Positions 29,475 to 39,026 of a stretch of 64,000 bases of DNA are shown here, in pieces; positions within the stretch are counted from its first letter, which is position 1, and every line of letters begins with the position of its first letter. The notes beneath the pieces are model-generated. The model did not search any database. It was not told where the DNA came from and worked only from the letters and a program-made list of their open reading frames with translations. Where the stretch lies: positions 62,001-126,000 of the forward strand of contig JARVJZ010000005.1 of NCBI GenBank assembly GCA_029775855.1. Direction: 5' to 3'. Position numbers and translations under genes: made by a program. The DNA is from Nitrososphaeria archaeon (GTDB taxonomy: Archaea; Thermoproteota; Nitrososphaeria; Nitrososphaerales; JAAOZN01).

Positions 29475-30883
29475 CGTTTACCAAGCAGCCCAGCCAATCT
29501 AGGCATCATTGTTTCCAGCTGCTCCCTCATAAGTAGCTGATAGTAGTTAATTATGATACCTACCATAAGAAGAATACCTATCCCAGAACCAAACACACCC
29601 AAGACCTGTGAAGCTCCAGCGATAAGACCGATGAGGATACCACCTATTATCGTGAGTGTTGGAATATACTTTTCTAAGATGTGTTCAACAGACACACCAG
29701 CCCTCCTAAAACCTGGAACTTGGACATTAGCATCAAGCAGACTCTTAGCCGCAGCTTTGGGAGATAAGCCTCCAATTTCAACCCAAATCTTAGAGAAGAG
29801 CACAGCAAAGCCTATCAAGATCAAAATCGAGGTGACGGTGCGTATAGGCTCAGATAATGCAACATCAAGTGAAGTAGGTATTGACATGTAGTAGAGAAGC
29901 CCTCCTGTAGGTCCGGCGCCGGGGTTGGTTTGGTTGAATGTGACTATGGTGTTTAATATCGGGTTATCGTTATTTGGGTTAAGGTTGCTCCACAAGATTT
30001 GAGAAAAGAAGGTTATGTTAGCCATTAAGGCTGATGTTAAAATTACAGGGATGTTTGAGACATATAGTAGCTTGATTGGATATACCCCTGAGAAGCCTCG
30101 GTATCTAGTAGATGTTATCGGTATCTCGATTCTAACCCCCTCTATGTATATGATGGCAAGTATGACTAAGATTGTGATGAAAAGAGTCGATATGCTAGGC
30201 AGCGCGCCGTGCCTAAACCAAGCTTCGTGAGGCACTCCGGCAAGCGTCGCGTTGATTGCGTGTGGAATAGCGCCAAAATAACCAGCACCAGTAGGCAGTA
30301 TGCTGAACATATCCCATACTATACGCTGAGCTACACCCGCCATGATAAAGAGGGATATCCCGCTTCCAATACCCCAACCCTTCTGAACTAACTCATCTAA
30401 GAGCATAACCACAACGCCCGCAAAGAGAAGTTGAGCTAGAAGAATTATGATAGTTGTTGAAGTGAGATTTCTGCCGAACGCTCCTCCAGCAATATAGGCT
30501 GAGGCTTCAACGATTATCACTATAAAAGTGAGTAGCTTAGTAGCGGATGTGAAGAGCGCCCTATCTTCAGGCTTCTTAAAATCGACTCTAAATATGTCAG
30601 CACCTTTAAGGAGCTGAAGAATAAGACCCGCGGTAACGATAGGGCCAATACCAAGCTCCATAAGAGTCCCTTGCGATGAAGCGAAGATAATTCTCGTAAA
30701 AGCGAGCTGATCTTGACCGCCTACAGCAACACCATAAAGCGGCACTTGAGCCATAACAAGGTAGATTACCAAAGCAATAGCCGTCCAAATAAAACGCTCA
30801 GTAAGGCTAGGCTTCTTAGGGGGCTTCGGAACCTCGGGTAAAATAGTTGACGCAGATGATATGAAGTTCCGAAGCGCGCTCAT
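29471..30883 (-). CDS. secY: Preprotein translocase subunit SecY
   Basis: Polytopic 470 aa; VPLYGVAVGG, LLDELVQKGWGIGSGISLFI; spc operon context. Confidence 0.96.
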   Translation of the reverse strand: MSALRNFISSASTILPEVPKPPKKPSLTERFIWTAIALVIYLVMAQVPLYGVAVGGQDQLAFTRIIFASSQGTLMELGIGPIVTAGLILQLLKGADIFRVDFKKPEDRALFTSATKLLTFIVIIVEASAYIAGGAFGRNLTSTTIIILLAQLLFAGVVVMLLDELVQKGWGIGSGISLFIMAGVAQRIVWDMFSILPTGAGYFGAIPHAINATLAGVPHEAWFRHGALPSISTLFITILVILAIIYIEGVRIEIPITSTRYRGFSGVYPIKLLYVSNIPVILTSALMANITFFSQILWSNLNPNNDNPILNTIVTFNQTNPGAGPTGGLLYYMSIPTSLDVALSEPIRTVTSILILIGFAVLFSKIWVEIGGLSPKAAAKSLLDANVQVPGFRRAGVSVEHILEKYIPTLTIIGGILIGLIAGASQVLGVFGSGIGILLMVGIIINYYQLLMREQLETMMPRLAGLLGKR

Positions 30884-30889
30884 GATCGA

Positions 30890-31294
30890 TTAGCCCTCTA
30901 TCAACTGACCCCCAACTGCTTCTATCTTTGATTTAGCTTGTTTAGTGTATGCTCTTACTGTCACCTTTATCGGTGTTTTGATCTCTCCTGAGCCTAGTAG
31001 TTTGTCGTAGCCTAGGTTTGTTAGGTTTATCTCATTTGTTTTTTGCTTCTGTGCTATCTCTTCTAGTTTGCTTAAGTTGATCCATCTGCGTGGTCTTGAT
31101 TCTTTTTTCGGTTTTAATGAGTCTCTGCTGAAGTGCTCTGGGGCATATTTTACCACCCAACTCCATTTGTGTTTATGCAGACCAGCCTTGCCTCTGCCGC
31201 CTTTTCTTCCACTCTTTCTATGCTGCCCTATTTGGCCCCATCCGTGAGTTCTTGAGCCGCGAAGTTTTCTTACTTTGCGTAGTCTAGTCGGCAT
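30890..31294 (-). CDS. rpl15: Ribosomal protein L15
   Basis: RKLRGSRTHGWGQIGQHRKSGRKGGRGKAGLHKHKW. Confidence 0.95.
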   Translation of the reverse strand: MPTRLRKVRKLRGSRTHGWGQIGQHRKSGRKGGRGKAGLHKHKWSWVVKYAPEHFSRDSLKPKKESRPRRWINLSKLEEIAQKQKTNEINLTNLGYDKLLGSGEIKTPIKVTVRAYTKQAKSKIEAVGGQLIEG

Positions 31295-31369
31295 ATCATT
31301 TACCCTCTTTTAAGCACAACTAGAGTATTTAGCCCCTAAGATAAACTTGTTTATTGAAGTCATCTTAAG

Positions 31370-31831
31370 TCACAGCATACTCGCTATAAGCTTTGGTAGC
31401 TCGGGATTTTCACCAAGAATGCCATCTTTGTAAAGCCTTCTGCTTGAGGCGGGGAATCCACCTCTTGGTGGATGAAGGGCGAAGAATGGTTTTATCGGCT
31501 TGAGCTTGCTTAAAGATATCTTACACTGAGCCAGAGATGCTGCTAGAGAAGAGAAGTCGTCAAACCCTAGCTCCTTAACTACATCAAGGCTAAGTCGCTT
31601 ATTTCCTGAAACTTTGCCACGCTTCTCCAGAAGTGCTTTTACCAACTCGGCGTCAGCAACACACCAAGCCACATAATCTTTAACCTTCTTGAGCATACCT
31701 ATAACAGAAGGCGAGTCTGCAACTAAAGTTGCTCTGAACCGCTTATCTAGATTAAGTAAGCGTAGGGTCGTCTTAGCCCAATATGGGACATTTACCGTCC
31801 CTCTTAACCTTACAACTACTAGGCAAGCCAT
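31370..31831 (-). CDS. rpl30: Ribosomal protein L30
   Basis: LVVVRLRGTVNVPYWAKTTLRLLNLDKRF; LHPPRGGFPASSRRLYKDG. Confidence 0.93.
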   Translation of the reverse strand: MACLVVVRLRGTVNVPYWAKTTLRLLNLDKRFRATLVADSPSVIGMLKKVKDYVAWCVADAELVKALLEKRGKVSGNKRLSLDVVKELGFDDFSSLAASLAQCKISLSKLKPIKPFFALHPPRGGFPASSRRLYKDGILGENPELPKLIASML

Positions 31832-31840
31832 ATTATCCCA

Positions 31841-32461
31841 CTACCTAGATACAATATTCAACTTATGCATGTTCTTAAACGCCATACTTACAGCATTAGT
31901 TATGGAAGACGGTGTGTTAGTCGAGCCAAAGGTTCGTGTCCAAGCATCCACAACACCAGCCAAGCTGAGAAGTTTCCTTACCGTCTCACCAGCCACCAAC
32001 CCTAAGCCCCTTGGTCCGGGTATGATCTCAACAGTAACACTTCCAGCCTTCCCCACTATCTTATAGGGGACGCTGTGTGGTCTCGCGCATCTACATTCCC
32101 AGCTCCCACACCCAAGTTTAACGGGTAAAATATTTAGCAGCGCGGCGTTTGTAGCTTTATCGATGGCGCTTCGCATTTGCATAGCTTTACCTCTCCCCAC
32201 ACCAAACCAGCCAGTAGTGCCAACTGCGACTATAGCAACAAACCTTGTGACTTCTCCTGCGTCTGTCTGCTTCTGAACTATGCCGGCGCTTATCACCTCT
32301 GTTTTGATGTCTGGAAGTAATGTTTTGACGATCTCCGGCTCTCTTATTCGATAACCCATTTCGAAGACGTTGCTGAGTGAGGTTATCTTACCGCTTTGCA
32401 CCATCAGACCTAGCTTGGTTCGAGGGTTCCAGATCTGCTTATCCTTCGATTCTAAACTCAC
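31841..32461 (-). CDS. rps5: Ribosomal protein S5
   Basis: WNPRTKLGLMVQSGKITSL; VAVGTTGWFGVGRGKA; PGPRGLGLVAGE. Confidence 0.95.
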   Translation of the reverse strand: MSLESKDKQIWNPRTKLGLMVQSGKITSLSNVFEMGYRIREPEIVKTLLPDIKTEVISAGIVQKQTDAGEVTRFVAIVAVGTTGWFGVGRGKAMQMRSAIDKATNAALLNILPVKLGCGSWECRCARPHSVPYKIVGKAGSVTVEIIPGPRGLGLVAGETVRKLLSLAGVVDAWTRTFGSTNTPSSITNAVSMAFKNMHKLNIVSR

Positions 32462-33060
32462 TTTGCTTTCACCTTTAACTCCTTAAACAACTTCGATTTA
32501 ACCAACGCTGTGTGCTTAGCATATTCTTCAGGTTTAAATCGACGAGAAAGTAAAAAGGAGAACCTTCGCTTATACTCCTCTGGTGAGGAAGAGAGCAGCA
32601 TATTAGCGTACTCAGATATATGCTTTCCAGATAAATACTCCTCTTTTGGCAGTAGCTCAGGATCTACTGGAACATCGACGCCAGCATCGATTATCCCCTT
32701 GACTAAAGCTGTGACTCTAGAACCCTTGACAAATCGCCTAGGACCCAAGTAGAGGACTGCTGACTTTACACCTTTTTCTAAGGCTCTTAAGCCTACTAAT
32801 AGTCCAGTAAGGTATGCTGAGGGTATGTTCTTCCTTGAACCCTTCCACCCATATTTTGTTAGTTCTTTTGAGTTAGCAGAAGCTATAACTATGTCTCCTT
32901 TTAGTTCCGGTTTGTGAATCTGGCAGTATATGGTGTAGTTACTTTTGTGGAATGTTATGAATGGTTTCTTACCATATAGTAGAAGCCTTCTCTTCTTATA
33001 GTCGGTCTTTCCCTCTCTTCTCCTTCTGAATATTGGGATGTAGCTCTTCTGGATATTCAA
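32458..33060 (-). CDS. rpl18: Ribosomal protein L18
   Basis: RRRREGKTDYKKRRLLLYGKKPF; YLTGLLVGLRAL. Confidence 0.94.
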   Translation of the reverse strand: MNIQKSYIPIFRRRREGKTDYKKRRLLLYGKKPFITFHKSNYTIYCQIHKPELKGDIVIASANSKELTKYGWKGSRKNIPSAYLTGLLVGLRALEKGVKSAVLYLGPRRFVKGSRVTALVKGIIDAGVDVPVDPELLPKEEYLSGKHISEYANMLLSSSPEEYKRRFSFLLSRRFKPEEYAKHTALVKSKLFKELKVKAK

Positions 33061-33491
33061 GATTTACTTACCTCTTTTACGAGTTCGTTTAGATGGCGTA
33101 GGCTTCTTACTTGCCCACCCTTTATCTGCAGATAAAGCTCGTCGAAGACTTTACCAGTTATTACCCCCCTATCTCTGAGCAGCTTTAACCTTCTCCTTAA
33201 TGCCCTTACGCGGGTTACCCAATGTTCCTTCTTTCCCATTCTTGCGCCTTTAGCGCCTTTTTTGCTTCCTGCACCACGCTTACTTTTCCTATCTTTAGTT
33301 AATCTATGCCTACCTCTTGATACACCTTTAGCCGGCTCAGCCCATATAACGCCTCTTTTTATTAAGTTCCTTATGGATGCACGAGTTATAGCGTCAGCTA
33401 TCGCATCAGCCTCATTTGGGTCTAGCCTAACTCTGCTAACTCCGACCTTCAATATATCTGCAGCCAGCCTCTTCTTTGCACTAAGATCCAT
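33057..33491 (-). CDS. rpl19e: Ribosomal protein L19e
   Basis: AKKRLAADILKVGVSRVRLDPNEADAIADAITRASIRNLIKRGVI. Confidence 0.95.
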   Translation of the reverse strand: MDLSAKKRLAADILKVGVSRVRLDPNEADAIADAITRASIRNLIKRGVIWAEPAKGVSRGRHRLTKDRKSKRGAGSKKGAKGARMGKKEHWVTRVRALRRRLKLLRDRGVITGKVFDELYLQIKGGQVRSLRHLNELVKEVSKS

Positions 33492-33494
33492 AGT

Positions 33495-33899
33495 CTACTT
33501 CACCCGCTTAGGAACAGTCGGATTAAGAACCTTTATGCCCATTTCCTTTGCTTTAGCCATAATTTCCAGCCTCTTCTTAGCGCCCACAGTAGACGCTATT
33601 CTAGCCGCATCAGTCTCAGGATTGAGGCTTTCAAGATCCGAGGGGTTATAGATGAGTATATCCCTGTAGCCGCTTGGATGTAAACCTCTGACAGCAGCGG
33701 GGCCTCTGTATCCTATCTTTACAATCTTTGGCCATCCCTTGACTTGCAGCCGCATTTTGCTGTCTATACCTTTTGGTTTACGCCAAGATGGCTTTAACCT
33801 ATTATATCTCCAGCTCTCTTGCCTAACAAATTTAGGTCTCTTTGATGATAACTGTTTTCTAAGCGTTAACATCTGTTTAATGTCTGACCTACTGCTCAA
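33495..33899 (-). CDS. rpl32e: Ribosomal protein L32e
   Basis: FVRQESWRYNRLKPSWRKPKGIDSKMR...GYRGPAAVRGLHPSGY. Confidence 0.95.
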   Translation of the reverse strand: MSSRSDIKQMLTLRKQLSSKRPKFVRQESWRYNRLKPSWRKPKGIDSKMRLQVKGWPKIVKIGYRGPAAVRGLHPSGYRDILIYNPSDLESLNPETDAARIASTVGAKKRLEIMAKAKEMGIKVLNPTVPKRVK

Positions 33900-34444
33900 G
33901 GGTTAACCACCTTTTCGTAGATATATATGCCGTCCAAAAAGACTCTTTGATCCTTTCTTTTAATCCTCGTAGCTTGCTCTATGTTGGCAGCTGTCGCACC
34001 AACATGCTCTTTATCTATTCCAGTAACTATAACGTCTTCACCTTGCACTTGAACCTTGCATTCACCAACTATTTCTGCGGTCCTTGGGCTACGCTCACCA
34101 TAAAAGTTTTCAATGTAGACTGTTTTATCTTTGACCCTAACAGTAATCGGAAAATGAGCATAAACAACTTTAAGCTTGTATGTAAATCCCTTTGTGACTC
34201 CGATAACCATATTTGAAATTATAGATTTAGCAGTGCCCAGCACAGCCTTATCACGCCTCCTACTCGATGGCACAGTAAGAACTACTTTATCCCCACTAAC
34301 CTTCAACAACACAGGGATCTTCGAGAAATCTTTTGAAACAGCACCTAAAGGACCCCTAATCTGAAGAATGTAGCCGTCCAACTTGCCTACTACACCATCA
34401 GGTAGAAGAATTTCTTCAGTTAAGGGATTAGTAGACGTAGCCAA
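33896..34444 (-). CDS. rpl6: Ribosomal protein L6
   Basis: IRGPLGAVSKDFSK; NMVIGVTKGFTYKLKVVYAHFPI. Confidence 0.95.
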   Translation of the reverse strand: MATSTNPLTEEILLPDGVVGKLDGYILQIRGPLGAVSKDFSKIPVLLKVSGDKVVLTVPSSRRRDKAVLGTAKSIISNMVIGVTKGFTYKLKVVYAHFPITVRVKDKTVYIENFYGERSPRTAEIVGECKVQVQGEDVIVTGIDKEHVGATAANIEQATRIKRKDQRVFLDGIYIYEKVVNP

Positions 34445-34829
34445 GCAATCTCCCCCCTACTCCTTGCTCTATAGCCTCATAATGTGACATAACACCCTTT
34501 GGTGTTGTGACAATAAGTATCCCCACGCCTACTGCGGGTAGGAACCTCTGCTCCCATACGCTGAATTCATCTTTAGCGACGCTGAATCGAGGTGTGATTA
34601 CTCCACATTTATTGATTCGCCCTAGCAGCTGTATTCTTAGTTTTCCCGAGAGACCATCGTCAATAAACTCGAATTCGCCGATATACTTGTAGCGCTGCAT
34701 AGTTCGAAGGACTTCGCTAGCAAGCTTTGAAGCTGGTATAACGAGGCATTCCTTCTTATTCCTAATCTCGTTGTTATAAATAGTTGAGAAAAGATTTGCA
34801 AGCACGTTTTGAGCTGGCATAACTAGCAC
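34428..34829 (-). CDS. rps8: Ribosomal protein S8
   Basis: NVLANLFSTIYNNEIRNKKECLVIPASKLASEVLRTMQRYKYIGEFEFIDDG. Confidence 0.95.
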   Translation of the reverse strand: MLVMPAQNVLANLFSTIYNNEIRNKKECLVIPASKLASEVLRTMQRYKYIGEFEFIDDGLSGKLRIQLLGRINKCGVITPRFSVAKDEFSVWEQRFLPAVGVGILIVTTPKGVMSHYEAIEQGVGGRLLGYVY

Positions 34830-34991
34830 CTACTCATACTTCTTAAATCCCAGCTTCTCTGCGACTTCTCTGAAGCACTGTCTGCATAGCTGAAGATCGT
34901 ATTTTCTGATTAGGGCGTTGTATTGCCCACATCTCTTACACCACCTAGCACCCTTACCAAATTTTCTTGGCTTACCGTGCCTTTCCTTCAA
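34830..34991 (-). CDS. rps14: Ribosomal protein S14 (not in supplied ORF track, 53 aa)
   Basis: Hand translation: TTG start, (M)[52 protein letters not shown]; zinc-binding CxxC...CxxC. Confidence 0.93.
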   Translation of the reverse strand: MKERHGKPRKFGKGARWCKRCGQYNALIRKYDLQLCRQCFREVAEKLGFKKYE

Positions 34992-34993
34992 AC

Positions 34994-35521
34994 TTAAACC
35001 ACCTCTACACCGAAGTTTGACTTTAAGAATTCTATCGCATCTTCTCTCTTGACTCTGTGGGCTCGTCCAACCTTAGAACGGGCACGTCTACGATACATAA
35101 CTCTGTATCCTGGTCTTGTGATAAATACAGAGACGTTCATTCCAAAGATGCCTAATTCAGGCTTATATTTTACACCAGCTATGTCTATATGTTCTTTTAA
35201 TCCGAATGAGACGCTTCCGTTTACATCGAAGCTTGATTCTGGGAGCTTATTTCCCTTTGCTTGTAGAAGCTTCTTAAGTGCTTCCGTTGCTTTGTCCCCT
35301 CTTAAAGTCACAGAGACACCGATAGGTTCACCTTTTCTTACACCAAAATCTCTTATTGTCCTCCGTGCCTTTCTTACGCTGGGTTTTTGCTGAAAGAGTT
35401 CTTCTAGTATCGTTGAAGCTTTCTGCAGGGGTTCGCCTGACTTTCCTACTCCTATATTTACTACAACCTTCTCTATACGCATCATTCGCATAGGATTCTC
35501 AGAGATCTGTATGGCTGACAT
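34994..35521 (-). CDS. rpl5: Ribosomal protein L5
   Basis: [36 protein letters not shown]. Confidence 0.95.
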   Translation of the reverse strand: MSAIQISENPMRMMRIEKVVVNIGVGKSGEPLQKASTILEELFQQKPSVRKARRTIRDFGVRKGEPIGVSVTLRGDKATEALKKLLQAKGNKLPESSFDVNGSVSFGLKEHIDIAGVKYKPELGIFGMNVSVFITRPGYRVMYRRRARSKVGRAHRVKREDAIEFLKSNFGVEVV

Positions 35522-35523
35522 GA

Positions 35524-36297
35524 CTACCTACTCCCTATATATATGAGGGGCTTATCTTCACCCACAGGCATGAGTATGTTTGTAGGTAGTTCAACCGTTG
35601 CTGCCCCGGTTAAAAGGGTTGCTGTTGGTTTTCTAGTAAACGTTCCTGGCTTAAGGTCTTCCACATAGCCTAATAGTCCAGCCCTCTCTCCACTAGTCAC
35701 CAATGCTTGGATACCCTTCTTCATTCTTATGGTATTGATAAGCCTTTGTGAGGGAACTTCAATGAGACAAGTATCCCCAGTCTTAAGAGACAAGTCACCT
35801 TCATCCAATAGGCATCGACCATCGTGTAGAGTATATTGTGTAATCCCGCCTCTGACGGTGTTCTTTTTAAGTATCTTGCATAGCTTTAGATTCTTTTCAT
35901 CTGGAGATATTTCAATGGGCACAAGAGGTTTCCCATCACGTGGGACAAGCCGATACACCTTTCCAAGACCATCGAATTCCACAACATCCATCAAACCTAT
36001 CGGAAAGTCTAAAGCACGCCTAACAACACCATCTACCCGCACTTTACCCGAAGATGCGACAAACCTTGCTTCCCTATAGGTGTTTACTAACTTAAGCACG
36101 TCCCTAATCAAAACAGCGAGAGCATAGCTACTGTCTTTACCATGCGGCCCTGGGCTTGTTTTGACCGTGAACTCTTTTACTTTACGGGGTATAGGCCAGA
36201 ACGGTGGTGCGGTAGACCTTTTAGCTCTGTTTGACCCTCCCTTTTTACCCAACTTCACCTTACACCTCCTTTGCGCTCCAATATCTTCTGTCTCCAT
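35524..36297 (-). CDS. rps4e: Ribosomal protein S4e
   Basis: GSNRAKRSTAPPFWPIPRKVKEFTVKTSPGPH; S4-like and KOW segments. Confidence 0.94.
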   Translation of the reverse strand: METEDIGAQRRCKVKLGKKGGSNRAKRSTAPPFWPIPRKVKEFTVKTSPGPHGKDSSYALAVLIRDVLKLVNTYREARFVASSGKVRVDGVVRRALDFPIGLMDVVEFDGLGKVYRLVPRDGKPLVPIEISPDEKNLKLCKILKKNTVRGGITQYTLHDGRCLLDEGDLSLKTGDTCLIEVPSQRLINTIRMKKGIQALVTSGERAGLLGYVEDLKPGTFTRKPTATLLTGAATVELPTNILMPVGEDKPLIYIGSR

Positions 36298-36608
36298 TTG
36301 TCGTCTAGATTGAGCGATGTTATCATAACCTTCGAAGCGTGTATCTTTACTGGAGCTGTGCCTCCAGCGATCTTTTCACGTGTTACACCCTCTACCGCGA
36401 TTCTACCCATCGCTCGATAAACCGCGGTAACCTTACCCTCTACCCCAGCGTATTCACCACGCAGGATCTTTACCGTATCCCCCTTCCTTAACGGAAGCGA
36501 CCTTATACCATATTTTGCTCTGAGATCGTCGGATAGATGTGCTGAAAGCATCTTACCACGCTTATGGTGTGGAACAGTCTTCAGAATTATTCTGCTTCTG
36601 CTCGGCAT
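36255..36608 (-). CDS. rpl24: Ribosomal protein L24
   Basis: HKRGKMLSAHLSDDLRAKYGIRSLPLRKGDTVKILRGEYAGVEGKV. Confidence 0.94.
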   Translation of the reverse strand: MPSRSRIILKTVPHHKRGKMLSAHLSDDLRAKYGIRSLPLRKGDTVKILRGEYAGVEGKVTAVYRAMGRIAVEGVTREKIAGGTAPVKIHASKVMITSLNLDDKWRQKILERKGGVR

Positions 36609-36621
36609 ATCGTGTTCACCA

Positions 36622-37056
36622 TCACACTATCATAGACGCCAAGTTTGCGATTCTAGGCCAACGTTCAGCGGCTTCAGCGGCAACAGGACCTTTTATGTCC
36701 GTGCCCTTAAGGTCACCTTCTGGTGTAACTATTACCGCTGCGTTGTCTTCGAAGCTGACTCTAAGTCCACTCGCCCTTCTAATAGGATATTTTTGCCTAA
36801 CTATTACCGCGCCGAAAACTTGTTTTCTTAGCTCTGGATTACCTTTTTTCACAACGACGGTCACGTGGTCTCCAACTGAGGCTGCGGGTATTCTTTTAAG
36901 TCTGCCTTTAAATCTAGTAACTTGAACGAGCTTTAGGGTCTTCGCACCTGTGTTGTCTGCGCAGTTGATTACTGCGTTCGCTGGTATTGCTTTGGTTATG
37001 TATAGCTTAAATTCAGATACACCCTTTGCTGATACAGCACGAGACTTTGGCAACAC
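36622..37056 (-). CDS. rpl14: Ribosomal protein L14
   Basis: INCADNTGAKTLKLVQV; VGDHVTVVVKKGNPELRKQV. Confidence 0.96.
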   Translation of the reverse strand: MLPKSRAVSAKGVSEFKLYITKAIPANAVINCADNTGAKTLKLVQVTRFKGRLKRIPAASVGDHVTVVVKKGNPELRKQVFGAVIVRQKYPIRRASGLRVSFEDNAAVIVTPEGDLKGTDIKGPVAAEAAERWPRIANLASMIV

Positions 37057-37379
37057 TATTCACTCTCCTTACTTATGACTACGAAGGCTACAGATTTTGC
37101 TAGAGGTCTGCACTCAGCTATCTGCACCACGTCGCCCTCTTTCACATCAAGGCAAGGTGGTAGGTGTGCGTGAATTCGGCTTCTTCTCCGCTCATATCTC
37201 ATAAACTTCGGTATATAGTGGAGGTATTCTTTCTCTACAACCGCTGTATTCTTCGACTTCACACTGACTGCCTTACCCTTTATCAGCTTACCTCTAATGC
37301 TGAGTTTGCCATGGAAAGGACATAACACGTCTGTGCAACTTTTTTTTGGTGGTTCAACATCTATTCCTATGCGTCTCAT
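37056..37379 (-). CDS. rps17: Ribosomal protein S17
   Basis: DVLCPFHGKLSIRGKLIKG; YERRRSRIHAHLPPCLDVKEGDVVQIAECRPLAKSVAFVVI. Confidence 0.95.
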   Translation of the reverse strand: MRRIGIDVEPPKKSCTDVLCPFHGKLSIRGKLIKGKAVSVKSKNTAVVEKEYLHYIPKFMRYERRRSRIHAHLPPCLDVKEGDVVQIAECRPLAKSVAFVVISKESE

Positions 37380-37651
37380 CTTAATCTCAACCTCTTCACT
37401 CTATCTTCTGGTCGCCCCACAAGTTTCCACCCTTCCACTTCAACAACACGCTGAGGCAGACGTAAGGCAAATCTACAGACATCTTTTGGGACGACCTTTA
37501 TCCTACCATTTGCAGAAATATGTAGCGTCTTCTTAGTTTCGTAAACTACTACACCATTTAGATTAATAAGTGTAGGTTCTTTACTGTCAACTATCTTAAT
37601 ATTTAGTCCAATTAATTCATGGCATAATAAATTTATAGGCGTTATCTTCAC
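37376..37651 (-). CDS. rnp1: RNase P protein component 1 (Rpp29/Pop4-like)
   Basis: NLLCHELIGLNIKIVDSKEPTLINLNGVVVYETKKTLHIS; position between L29 and S17. Confidence 0.9.
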   Translation of the reverse strand: MKITPINLLCHELIGLNIKIVDSKEPTLINLNGVVVYETKKTLHISANGRIKVVPKDVCRFALRLPQRVVEVEGWKLVGRPEDRVKRLRLR

Positions 37652-37884
37652 CCGCTTACACCTCTCTTAGCGGCAAGTTCCTTCTCTCTTATTATAGTCA
37701 GCACTCTTGCAAGATTTCTTCTTACGCTTCTGATCTTACCTGACTCCTTTCTTAATGTGCCTCTTGCTGACGCGGTGCGCAGTCTAAGAAGCTCACTTCT
37801 AAGTTCTCTTACCTTTGAATTAAGCTCCTTGATGTCCATCTTTCTCAGCTCAGCTGGCTTTAGCTTGGTCACCTTCTTTCTCAC
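37648..37884 (-). CDS. rpl29: Ribosomal protein L29
   Basis: LKPAELRKMDIKELNSKVRELRSELLRLR...KIRSVRRNLARVLTIIREKE. Start may lie within or after the rps3 overlap. Confidence 0.92.
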   Translation of the reverse strand: MRKKVTKLKPAELRKMDIKELNSKVRELRSELLRLRTASARGTLRKESGKIRSVRRNLARVLTIIREKELAAKRGVSG

Positions 37885-38476
37885 CTTCCTCTTTTAACTC
37901 AAATTCAGATGGAACAACATCTTTTAAAGCGATCTTAACCTTGATACCATAAAGCCCCATCTTAAGCAAAACATGTGTCACAGCTTCCCTCACCATCTTT
38001 TCAGCAGGGTCGCCGCTCTTAGGTAAGACACCTATACGATACTTTTCATAGTTAGCCCGCTCGCTTCTAAGCTTACCTGCAATCCTAATTTCAGCACCGC
38101 TCGCTCCAGCAGCCATTATAGAGTTGAGCGCCCATAGAGCAGCCCTACGGAAGGCTGTTCCCTTTGTAACCATTTGTGCTATTCGATTGCACATTATACG
38201 TGGATTTAGTTCAGGTATTTCAACTTCCGTAACCGAGATCTGGGGGTTAGGGAGGTTGAACTTCTTTTCGAGCTTCTCTGTTAATTCTTTAATTCCTAAA
38301 CCTCTTCTACCTATGACTAAACCTGGGCGTGTGACGTAGATGGTTATCCTTGTTCCTATGGGTGTCTTGAGGATATCTGAGGCACCGTAGCCTGCTTCAC
38401 TCAGCTCTTGTTGGAGAAATTCATCTATTTCAGCGTTTCTTATATAATTTTTCATTACATTCTTGACCGCGGACAT
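37850..38476 (-). CDS. rps3: Ribosomal protein S3
   Basis: KH motif VIGRRGLGIKELTEKLEKKF; GAEIRIAGKLRSERA. Confidence 0.95.
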   Translation of the reverse strand: MSAVKNVMKNYIRNAEIDEFLQQELSEAGYGASDILKTPIGTRITIYVTRPGLVIGRRGLGIKELTEKLEKKFNLPNPQISVTEVEIPELNPRIMCNRIAQMVTKGTAFRRAALWALNSIMAAGASGAEIRIAGKLRSERANYEKYRIGVLPKSGDPAEKMVREAVTHVLLKMGLYGIKVKIALKDVVPSEFELKEEGEKEGDQAKAS

Positions 38477-38479
38477 AGA

Positions 38480-38941
38480 CTACACCACCTTACCAACAAC
38501 CTCTATATGCACCAAAGTGTTAAAGCTCGGGCTTGAACGCCCAAACGCTCTTGGAACATAGCTCTTCACTTTTCTGCCTCGATGAGCAGCAGCATGCACT
38601 ATAACAAGATTATCTGTGTCAAGTCCTCTGAACTCAGCATTTGCCTCTAGATTTTCAAGAGCAGAAAGAACCTCCTTCGCGGCTTTAACCGGATATCTAC
38701 CAGCGTAAAACTTGACCAAACCAGATTTATGCCCAAGATCCTTCTTGTACTTCCTAAAAGGCACACAACACTTTTTCTCTATAACCTCATTTAAAAGACG
38801 CTTCGCCTCAGAAAGGGTCTTACCTTTTATAAAGGCGCAGACTTCGGTTGCAGCCTTTGGGCTAACATCTACTTCGCGCCTACTGGCGCGCACGTGTATA
38901 AGAGGGTCGTATTCTTTGAAGCTGTAACCGAACTCTGGCAA
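38480..38941 (-). CDS. rpl22: Ribosomal protein L22
   Basis: TTG start; AFIKGKTLSEAKRLLNEVIEKK; HAAAHRGRKVKSYVPRAFGRSSP. Confidence 0.94.
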   Translation of the reverse strand: MPEFGYSFKEYDPLIHVRASRREVDVSPKAATEVCAFIKGKTLSEAKRLLNEVIEKKCCVPFRKYKKDLGHKSGLVKFYAGRYPVKAAKEVLSALENLEANAEFRGLDTDNLVIVHAAAHRGRKVKSYVPRAFGRSSPSFNTLVHIEVVGKVV

Positions 38942-39026
38942 TATGGAACCCCAATCTTGATTTGACCCGTCACACCACTAAATAAATACTTTACCTTATA
39001 TCAGAAGACAAAGCTCTTCTTCTGCC

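Noticed and set aside
34830-34993. Gap between S8 and L5 looked non-coding in the ORF track
   Set aside because: Hand translation shows it encodes 53 aa ribosomal protein S14, below the track's length cutoff.
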